Made by a program: the position numbers and the translations under genes
The notes under the pieces: model-generated
The model's input: the letters and a program-made list of their open reading frames with translations, nothing else
Told to the model about the DNA's origin: nothing
The model's database searches: none
Assembly: GCA_021827445.1 (NCBI GenBank)
Contig: JAKAVW010000024.1
Span: 1 to 17,774 of the forward strand
From: Pseudomonadota bacterium
Lineage (GTDB): Bacteria; Pseudomonadota; Gammaproteobacteria; Acidithiobacillales; Acidithiobacillaceae
Direction of reading: 5' to 3'
Length of the DNA stretch: 17,774 nucleotides
Shown here: piece after piece, positions 5,811-12,291 of the stretch
Layout: every line of letters starts with the position of its first letter
Position numbering within the stretch: the stretch's first letter is position 1

Positions 5811-7108
5811 GCGATTATCCCGCCCCCGACCTGCGGAAACCGGCCGTGGCCTCGACCGCCGTTGCCGTCAGACCCCGGAGAGAACACCCCAGGATAGACA
5901 CGACGGACAGCCGGCATGTCAAACCTGCAGCCGGGCGTACCGAGCCGACCGCCAGCACGAACAGCCGCACGGTGTTGGAGATCAGGCGACCCACGGATGA
6001 CGGCACCCGACGCGAGCCGCGTTGGCGCATTCCTCTTGGGATTCTTGGTACCGGCACCATCGGTCGGGCGCTTCTACGACAGCTTGCCAAGTATCTAACG
6101 GCGGACCGCCTCGGGCAAAGCCCCCTGTTCTGTGTGCGTGGCATCGCCAACTCAAGGTCCATGTGGTTAACGCGCGAGGCCTTCGATCTCCGCGACTGGC
6201 ACGACGCAACTCCACCTAGCGTCGCCACGGATATTGATCGTTTCCTGTCGCATGTGCGGCAGACCACGGATTTTGCACCGATCCTCGTCGATGTCACTGC
6301 CAGTCCGGCCATTGCCACACACCATGTTGACTGGCTACGTGGCGGCTGTCACGTGGTCACCGCCAACAAACTTGGCATCGCGGGCAGTCAAACCCAGTAT
6401 CAGGCTTTGCGGGCAGCGTCCACAGGAAGGATTCGTTATGCCTACGAAACGACGGTTGGCGCGGCACTGCCTGTGGTCCAAACGGTGCGTGATTTATGCA
6501 CCACTGGCGACCAGATCCTAATGATACAAGGTCTACTCTCCGGAACCTTGTCGTATCTATTCAACACGTATGATGGCTCGCGGCCGTTTTCGGAACTGGT
6601 GCGCACGGCCCGCAGCCGCGGGCTGACCGAACCCGATCCACGCGCTGATCTCGCCGGCATGGACGTGGCACGTAAGCTGCTAATCCTCGCCCGCGAAGCG
6701 GGCTTCCCTCTCGATCTCGACGACATCAAGGTCGAAAATCTGGTGCCGGTGGATCTCGCTCAGGATACCCTGGACGACTTCCTCGTTCATCTTACGCGGA
6801 TGGATGAGCCGCTTAAAAACCGCCTTGATGAGGCCAACCGGACTAGGGGTGTGCTCCGCTACGCAGCCATGCTCAATAGTGACGGCAATGCACGGGTAGG
6901 TCTCGGCATCTACCCGCTCGCGCATGCCTTTGCAACCACCTGTCATACCGACAATCTCATCGAAGTTACCACAGAGCGTTATCGGCCGACGCCTTTGATA
7001 ATCCGGGGGCCAGGAGCCGGCGCGGATATCACGGCTGCTGGTGTGCTAACGGACATTCTGAAAGTGGTGGATTTTGAATGGCATGTAACTAGCAGGAACA
7101 TTCCATGA
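5807..7108 (+). CDS. hom: Homoserine dehydrogenase with an unusual N-terminal extension
   Basis: The enzyme reduces aspartate semialdehyde to homoserine with NAD(P)H. From the ATG at 5807 it has 433 residues. The Rossmann motif GILGTGTIGRALL begins at residue 78. Next come DVTASP (162-167), CHVVTANKLG (Lys188), GLLSGTLSYLFN and GLTEPDPRADLAGMDVARKL, with the likely catalytic pair Asp286 and Lys290. The last blocks resemble the dehydrogenase half of E. coli ThrA/MetL. There is no kinase half and no C-terminal ACT domain. Start choice: GAGGG at 5796-5800 stands six bases before this ATG, which forms an ATGA overlap with the metB stop. The first 73 residues are rich in Arg, Thr, Pro and Ser, look disordered and lie outside the fold. 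A shorter product from an internal GTG near 5970 cannot be excluded. Its stop overlaps the next start in another ATGA. Confidence 0.93.
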   Translation: MSDYPAPDLRKPAVASTAVAVRPRREHPRIDTTDSRHVKPAAGRTEPTASTNSRTVLEIRRPTDDGTRREPRWRIPLGILGTGTIGRALLRQLAKYLTADRLGQSPLFCVRGIANSRSMWLTREAFDLRDWHDATPPSVATDIDRFLSHVRQTTDFAPILVDVTASPAIATHHVDWLRGGCHVVTANKLGIAGSQTQYQALRAASTGRIRYAYETTVGAALPVVQTVRDLCTTGDQILMIQGLLSGTLSYLFNTYDGSRPFSELVRTARSRGLTEPDPRADLAGMDVARKLLILAREAGFPLDLDDIKVENLVPVDLAQDTLDDFLVHLTRMDEPLKNRLDEANRTRGVLRYAAMLNSDGNARVGLGIYPLAHAFATTCHTDNLIEVTTERYRPTPLIIRGPGAGADITAAGVLTDILKVVDFEWHVTSRNIP

Positions 7109-9687
7109 ACAGTCTCGTAGGATGGGTCGTCATAAAACTGGGTGGCACGAGCGTCTCCCGTGCAACATATTGGGCACGCATCGCGGAGGAACTTGACAGA
7201 CGGCTCATGGCCGGCGAACGCCTAGTTGTGGTCCAATCCGCCCTTACGGGCGTGACCGACCGTTTGGCGGTGCTGGCGGCTACCACGGACCGCACGATCC
7301 AGGAAGAGGTTCTAACAGATATTCTGCAACGTCATCTGACCCTGGCAGAGGAATTGTGCATTGATCCATCCGTGGGTCTCGAACCGCTCATCGCGCGGCT
7401 GCGCGCCCTGATTACGCCGACGGCGGACACCGGTGAGCGGACGCCCCGATGGCAGGCCGAGGTAATGGCCCATGGCGAACTCCTGGCGAGCATCCTAGGC
7501 GCCCTGTACCTTCAGTCACGTGGCCTCGCCACGGAGCTGATCGATGCCAGGACGCTATTACAAACGCACTGTCAACCGAACCAATCTCTAGCGGGACAGT
7601 ATCTCTCAGCGGCCTGCGACAGTGCGCCGAATCACGCCTTGGCGGAACATCTTGCGGCCTGCGACAAGGTGGTGCTCACACAGGGCTTCATCGCCAGTAA
7701 CGCCTGCGGCGAGACGGTACTCTTGGGACGCGGGGGTTCGGATACCAGTGCCGCCTACCTGGCCGCACGCCTTCAGGCTCAGCGTCTCGAGATTTGGACC
7801 GATGTGCCTGGCTTATTCAGCGCCAATCCCCACGAAATCACCTCTGCACGGCTTTTGAAACAACTGGACTATGACGAAGCCCAGGAGATCGCGCTGACCG
7901 GCGCCAAGGTGTTGCACCCACGCTGCCTCGAGCCGGTCAAGCGACACGGCATACCCCTGCACATACTCTATACGCCTAACCCTACTCTGCCCGGCACCGT
8001 TATTGGCCCGCATCCCCCGATCGATGACGGTCAGTGCAAGGCGATATCTCTGAGAGGCGGCGTGACGCTCGTCACTCTGCAAACGCTCGGAATGTGGCGC
8101 CAAGTGGGATTCCTGGCCGACGTGTTCCAGTGTTTCAAAGCCCGTGGATTGTCGGTAGACATGGTTTCAACTTCTGAAACCTGCGTCACCGTATCCCTTG
8201 ATCCGCTAGCGGACGGCCTCTCCAAGGAAACGGTGGACCAATTGGCCAGTGACCTGAATAAGATCGGCGAAACCCGCATACTGCACGGATGTGCCGCGGT
8301 CAGCATCGTCGGCCGTAATCTACGCGCCAATCTGCATCGCCTGGCTCCCGCTCTGCAGATTTTTGAGGAACATTCCGTGCACCTTGTGAGTCAGGCAGCC
8401 AATGATCTCAACCTGACCTTCGTGGTCAACGCCGAAGACGGACACCGGCTCGCATGGCAGCTGCATAGGTTACTGATCGATCACGCCTTGCCAGGCACAG
8501 TGCACGGTCCAACGCTTCCCGATCTGCTCGCGCACAATGCGCCGCCGTCCAACACTGTGAAACGCTGGTGGAACCACAAGCGCGACGCGTTGCTGCAACT
8601 CGCTGCCGACAAAACCCCGCTCTATGTATACGACCGAATATCCCTGCAGCAGGCCGTTGCGGAGTGGTTTCAACTGAAGGCCGTGGATAAATTATTCTAC
8701 GCCGTTAAGGCGAACTGCCACCCGGATGTCCTGGCGGTATTTCATGCAGCAGGGTTGGGCTTTGAATGCGTTTCCAGGGGCGAGTTGGATCACGTGCTGA
8801 CTTTGTTCCCCGGCCTGCCCCGTGAAAGGCTGCTGTTCACCCCCAACTTTGCACCGCGGGAGGAATACGCTCATGCCATGGCTGTCGGTGCTCGGGTGAC
8901 ATTGGACAGCCTTTACCCATTGGGTGCTTGGCCTGAATTATTCCGCGAGCGTGAAATATTGCTGCGTTTTGACCCTGGCCAGGGTGCTGGGCATCACGCG
9001 TATGTACGCACCGCGGGTCCCACCTCGAAGTTTGGTATCCCCATGTCTGAGAGGGATACGGCGGTAGCACTCGTCGAACGCGTCGGTGTGCGTGTTCTGG
9101 GACTCCATGCGCACGTCGGCAGTGGCCTCTTTGACCCCGGTATCTGGCGTAGCACTGCCGAGCAACTGCACGCGTGCGCTCGATCATTCCCGGACGCACG
9201 GATCCTGGATCTTGGCGGTGGGTTCGGCGTACCCGAACAGTGCCATGGGACGCCTTTCGACCTCTCACGTCTAGGGGCGCTCCTCGCAACATTCCGACAT
9301 GCCAATCCGCAGTACGATCTCTGGCTCGAACCCGGGCGGTTACTGACCGCCCCCGCGGGTGTACTGCTCACCCGGGTAACCCAAACCAAAGCCAAAGACG
9401 GCTTGCAGTACATCGGGGTGGATACCGGTATGAATTCCCTGCTTCGTCCCGCTCTCTATCGCGCACATCACGAAATCGTGAACCTCAGCCGACTGGATGA
9501 CCCTGCTACCAGCATAGTGACAGTTGTCGGTCCCATCTGTGAGACGGGGGATGTGTTGGGCACCGCCCGGCCGCTTCCTCGTACCAAGGAAGGTGATTTG
9601 CTGCTCATTGCAAACACGGGCGCCTACGGTCGTGTCATGGCCTCCAGCTATAACCTGCGGCCGCCCGCGACGGAAGTGGTTATTTGA
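7105..9687 (+). CDS. lysC-lysA: Bifunctional aspartokinase / diaminopimelate decarboxylase fusion
   Basis: One 860-residue chain carries the first and last enzymes of lysine synthesis from aspartate. Residues 1-300 form the aspartokinase domain: VIKLGGTS (Lys11), VVVQSALTGVTD, GFIASNACGETVLLGRGGSD, WTDVPGLFSANP and GAKVLHPRCLEPV. Residues about 311-465 hold the paired ACT regulatory domains (VDMVSTSETCVTVSL and the SIVGRNL block). Residues about 484-860 form a fold-III PLP decarboxylase: FYAVKANCHP with the Schiff-base Lys535, HAHVGSGLFDPG, LDLGGGFGVP, LEPGRLL, GPICETGD with Cys812, and the tail NTGAYGRVMASSYNLR. The arrangement is known in Xanthomonadaceae. The decarboxylase ends soon after YNLR and lacks the last helix seen in stand-alone LysA. 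The ATG overlaps the hom stop. Aspartokinase feeds both methionine and lysine branches, which explains its place in a SAM-controlled operon. Confidence 0.95.
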   Translation: MNSLVGWVVIKLGGTSVSRATYWARIAEELDRRLMAGERLVVVQSALTGVTDRLAVLAATTDRTIQEEVLTDILQRHLTLAEELCIDPSVGLEPLIARLRALITPTADTGERTPRWQAEVMAHGELLASILGALYLQSRGLATELIDARTLLQTHCQPNQSLAGQYLSAACDSAPNHALAEHLAACDKVVLTQGFIASNACGETVLLGRGGSDTSAAYLAARLQAQRLEIWTDVPGLFSANPHEITSARLLKQLDYDEAQEIALTGAKVLHPRCLEPVKRHGIPLHILYTPNPTLPGTVIGPHPPIDDGQCKAISLRGGVTLVTLQTLGMWRQVGFLADVFQCFKARGLSVDMVSTSETCVTVSLDPLADGLSKETVDQLASDLNKIGETRILHGCAAVSIVGRNLRANLHRLAPALQIFEEHSVHLVSQAANDLNLTFVVNAEDGHRLAWQLHRLLIDHALPGTVHGPTLPDLLAHNAPPSNTVKRWWNHKRDALLQLAADKTPLYVYDRISLQQAVAEWFQLKAVDKLFYAVKANCHPDVLAVFHAAGLGFECVSRGELDHVLTLFPGLPRERLLFTPNFAPREEYAHAMAVGARVTLDSLYPLGAWPELFREREILLRFDPGQGAGHHAYVRTAGPTSKFGIPMSERDTAVALVERVGVRVLGLHAHVGSGLFDPGIWRSTAEQLHACARSFPDARILDLGGGFGVPEQCHGTPFDLSRLGALLATFRHANPQYDLWLEPGRLLTAPAGVLLTRVTQTKAKDGLQYIGVDTGMNSLLRPALYRAHHEIVNLSRLDDPATSIVTVVGPICETGDVLGTARPLPRTKEGDLLLIANTGAYGRVMASSYNLRPPATEVVI

Positions 9688-9725
9688 CATGAGAAGTATC
9701 CCTTATGGAACAGGTGGAGTCCTCT

Positions 9726-10748
9726 ATGAACTGCTATGACATCGCCGTGGTGGGAGCCACGGGCGCTGTGGGCACCGCAATGCTTGAAATTCTGGCAGAA
9801 CGCAAGTTCCCCGTGGGCAACGTGTACGCGCTGGCGAGCGAACGCTCGGCGCGCAAACGCGTGTGTTTCGACAATACCGAGTTGCAGGTGGAGAGCCTCG
9901 CGCGCTTCGATTTTTCCAAGGCACAAATCGGCCTGTTCTCTGCCGGCTCCAAGGTCTCGGCGGAATACGCACCCCAAGCCGCGGCCGCCGGCTGCGTGGT
10001 GATTGATAACACCTCGTGCTTCCGTTACGAGCCCGCCGTGCCACTGGTGGTTCCGGAAGTGAATCCCGAAACCATCGGCGAGTACCGTCATCGCGGCATT
10101 ATTGCCAACCCCAACTGCTCCACCATCCAGTTGGTGGTGGCCCTCAAACCCCTCTACGACGCAGTCGGTATCGAACGGGTCAACGTGGCGACCTATCAGT
10201 CGGTATCGGGCGCGGGGGCCCGCGCTATCGAGGAGCTGGCGCACCAGACCATGCTGCTGCTGAACGGCGATCCCATCGAAGCCACCGCCCGGTTCGTCAA
10301 GCAGATCGCCTTCAACGCCTTGCCCCACATTGACGAGTTTCAGGACAACGGTTACACCCGCGAGGAGATGAAGATGGTGTGGGAGACCCAAAAAATCCTC
10401 GGGGACGAGCGCCTACAGGTGAATGCCACAGCGGTGCGGGTGCCGGTGTTCTACGGGCACTCCGAGGCAGTGCACCTCGAGACTCGGGAAAAACTCACGG
10501 CTGATGAGGCTCGTACGCTGCTCCGCCGAGCCCCGGGAGTAGAAGTATTGGATGAGCGTCGACCGGGGGGATACCCAACGGCGGCAACCGAGGCCGCCCA
10601 CAAAGACGCGGTGTTCGTGGGGCGCATCCGCGAAGATATTTCCCATCCTCGGGGGCTGGATTTGTGGGTGGTGGCAGATAACCTTCGAAAAGGGGGAGCG
10701 CTGAATAGCGTGCAGTTGGCGGAACTCTTAATCGAACAATGGTGTTGA
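9726..10748 (+). CDS. asd: Aspartate-semialdehyde dehydrogenase
   Basis: The enzyme reduces aspartyl phosphate to aspartate semialdehyde with NADPH, linking the aspartokinase product to homoserine and lysine. The 340-residue protein has the NADP motif VVGATGAVGTAMLEIL near its start, SAGSKVSAEYAP, the catalytic cysteine in IIANPNCSTIQ (Cys131), the substrate-binding RVPVFYGHSEAVH segment (Arg238 and catalytic His245), and the C-terminal WVVADNLRKGGALNSVQLAE. The start at 9726 is chosen because GGTGGAG stands six bases upstream and the Rossmann strand then begins at residue 5. An in-frame ATG at 9705 has no such site. The gene follows lysC-lysA by 38 bases and looks like the last gene of the operon. 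No terminator hairpin is visible after it. Confidence 0.96.
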   Translation: MNCYDIAVVGATGAVGTAMLEILAERKFPVGNVYALASERSARKRVCFDNTELQVESLARFDFSKAQIGLFSAGSKVSAEYAPQAAAAGCVVIDNTSCFRYEPAVPLVVPEVNPETIGEYRHRGIIANPNCSTIQLVVALKPLYDAVGIERVNVATYQSVSGAGARAIEELAHQTMLLLNGDPIEATARFVKQIAFNALPHIDEFQDNGYTREEMKMVWETQKILGDERLQVNATAVRVPVFYGHSEAVHLETREKLTADEARTLLRRAPGVEVLDERRPGGYPTAATEAAHKDAVFVGRIREDISHPRGLDLWVVADNLRKGGALNSVQLAELLIEQWC

Positions 10749-11032
10749 CGCGCTGAGCGTGAATTGAATTTCTGGCAACTTCGTTCACGGGTACGGAAAT
10801 AGTTGCATCGGCGAGATGTCCTCCTTCGCCCCCCCCGAAAGCGATCAGGTAGGGGGCCGGCTCAGCCCGCCGCCCTCCCACCATTGGACGTGCGGTTCCA
10901 CATCCGGCGGTTCCTGCCAACAGCGGCGCCAGACGCCGCAACGAGTGGGGGCCGGTTGACAGTCCCGGTATCGTTCGGCACCGTGTTTGGCGCACAGAGA
11001 CCCGAGTCGTTCCGGGGGAGGAGTCAGCACCC
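10749..11032. other. Intergenic region, no gene; GC-rich hairpin and intron-like sequence flavour on the minus strand
   Basis: No supported coding region is present. The first 60 bases are unstructured. On the minus strand, 10845-10925 reads GGAACCGCACGTCCAATGG followed by a hairpin, GGTGGGAGGGCGGC against GCCGGCCCCCTACC with loop GGGCTGA. This recalls sequence found near the 3' ends of bacterial group II introns, but no complete domain V can be drawn and no reverse transcriptase is near. A run of eight C lies near 10830. At the right edge GGAGGAG (11017-11023) is the Shine-Dalgarno of the next gene. Confidence 0.35.
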
Positions 11033-12121
11033 GTGCCAGTGAAATCAGGTTCAATCACCCGCCGCCCCCTTCCACCCGGGAGGCAGGAGCCAAGGGCAAG
11101 CGTGGCCGATCCGGGGGACGCGATCCAGGAAGGGCGGTGGCTGGAGGCGGTCGGGGTCAGCGCGGGGGAAGAACGGTGCTACAAAGCGCTGCTCGATCAT
11201 CCCGGCGCCACGCTGCCGGAACTGGCCAATCGGACCCGGCTGTCCCGGCGCCAAGCTCATCTCACCCTGGAGACGCTGCAGCTCAAGGGCTTGGTGACCT
11301 ATACACCGGAACGTCATCACCACTACTTTCCGACCCCACCCGAGGTGGCGGTGGAGGCGTTGATTCTCAGGCAGCAAGCGGCACAGCAGCGCGCGCGGAT
11401 GGCCGCCGCCCGTCTGCAGCAGAAGGCGCAGCGCGCCCACGGCCCGCGCGCCGGTGAGGAGCGGGTGATTGAGGTCATCACCGGCCGGGAGGTCCGGAAA
11501 AAATTCTTCGTAGAGATGCAGCGCTCCGCGCAACAGGAGGCGGCCTGCTTCGATTGCCCGCCTTATGTTCTATCGCCCATTACCGCCAGAGTCAACGATA
11601 CCGAATTTGAGGCCCTGGCCCATGGAGTACGCTACCGAACTGTCTACGACAGCAGCTCGTTGGAATTGCCCGGCGCCATTGAGCGCATTCGCGCCTTTGT
11701 GGACGCGGGCGAGCACGCGCGGGTGTTTCGAACCGTGCCGCTCAAGCTGTTCGCTGCGGACCACCGCTTTGCGATCGTGCCTTTGGACTTGAAGCACCCA
11801 GACGGTGCCTCTCTGCTGGTTCGTTCCTCGGCGCTACTCGATGCCCTCTACGCACTGTTCGAGTCCGTCTGGGAACGCGCCGCGCCACTCGTCTTCACGC
11901 GTGGCGGGGCGCGGGTGGCCCCAGAGACCGCCGTTTCCCCTCCCGCGGATACCGACGCGCTGGTGGCATTGCTGGCGGCCGGTCAGAACGACCGGATGAT
12001 TGCCCGGCAGCTGGAAATCTCGGCCCGCACGCTCGCCCGGCGTCTGGACGATCTCATGAAGTCCCTGGACGCCCACACGCGGTTTCAGGCCGGCTGGCTG
12101 GCCGCGCACCGACTGCGGTAA
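11033..12121 (+). CDS. Transcriptional regulator with TrmB-like and LuxR-like helix-turn-helix domains
   Basis: This 362-residue protein starts at a GTG, nine bases after a strong GGAGGAG. Residues about 43-112 read as a TrmB-type winged helix (EERCYKALLDHPGATLPELA, then SRRQAHLTLETLQLKGLVTY with a wing ERHHHYF). Residues about 108-140 are Gln/Arg/Ala-rich and likely a coiled coil. Residues about 145-290 form a TrmB/PLD-like sensing region (VIEVITGREVRKKFF, YRTVYDSSSLE). Residues 306-362 resemble a LuxR-type helix-turn-helix (DALVALLAAGQNDRMIARQL, then SARTLARRLDDLM). I know this two-headed arrangement mostly from actinobacteria. The ligand is unknown. The convincing palindrome 14 bases after its stop, before the secreted repeat protein, suggests that it regulates that gene; this is inference from position. 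Confidence 0.75.
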   Translation: MPVKSGSITRRPLPPGRQEPRASVADPGDAIQEGRWLEAVGVSAGEERCYKALLDHPGATLPELANRTRLSRRQAHLTLETLQLKGLVTYTPERHHHYFPTPPEVAVEALILRQQAAQQRARMAAARLQQKAQRAHGPRAGEERVIEVITGREVRKKFFVEMQRSAQQEAACFDCPPYVLSPITARVNDTEFEALAHGVRYRTVYDSSSLELPGAIERIRAFVDAGEHARVFRTVPLKLFAADHRFAIVPLDLKHPDGASLLVRSSALLDALYALFESVWERAAPLVFTRGGARVAPETAVSPPADTDALVALLAAGQNDRMIARQLEISARTLARRLDDLMKSLDAHTRFQAGWLAAHRLR

Positions 12122-12134
12122 CGCATACCCTGAT

Positions 12135-12159
12135 GTGGCATAATTATGCCACGGCATAA
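12135..12159. promoter_or_regulatory. Candidate operator: perfect 18-bp palindrome plus a third half-site
   Basis: GTGGCATAATTATGCCAC at 12135-12152 is a perfect inverted repeat. A further GGCATAA at 12153-12159 makes a second overlapping palindrome with the inner TTATGCC (12144-12150), separated by AC. Three GGCATAA half-sites alternate in direction. The site lies 18 bases upstream of a TTGACA box and just after the regulator gene, as expected of an activator or repressor site. It has no following T-run, so it is not a normal terminator. Confidence 0.6.
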
Positions 12160-12176
12160 ACACGCCGCATTTTCTA

Positions 12177-12206
12177 TTGACATCCTCCTCTTTAGGTCTT
12201 TAAACT
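12177..12206 (+). promoter_or_regulatory. Probable sigma-70 promoter of the secreted repeat protein
   Basis: A perfect TTGACA at 12177-12182 is followed 16 to 18 bases later by TTTAAACT (12199-12206), which offers TTTAAA or TAAACT as a four-of-six -10 box. Transcription would start near 12213, about 80 bases before the start codon. Confidence 0.5.
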
Positions 12207-12291
12207 TTCATGGTTTGAGAAGGTGGGAGGTCGAGTAGTACGCCCCTGCGGATTCACATCACATGACCAACCGGCAGAGGAGTCAGGGCCA

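Noticed and set aside
12135..12159. The palindrome as a terminator of the regulator gene
   Set aside because: The stem is AT-rich at its centre with no loop and no T-run, and it lies just upstream of a promoter.
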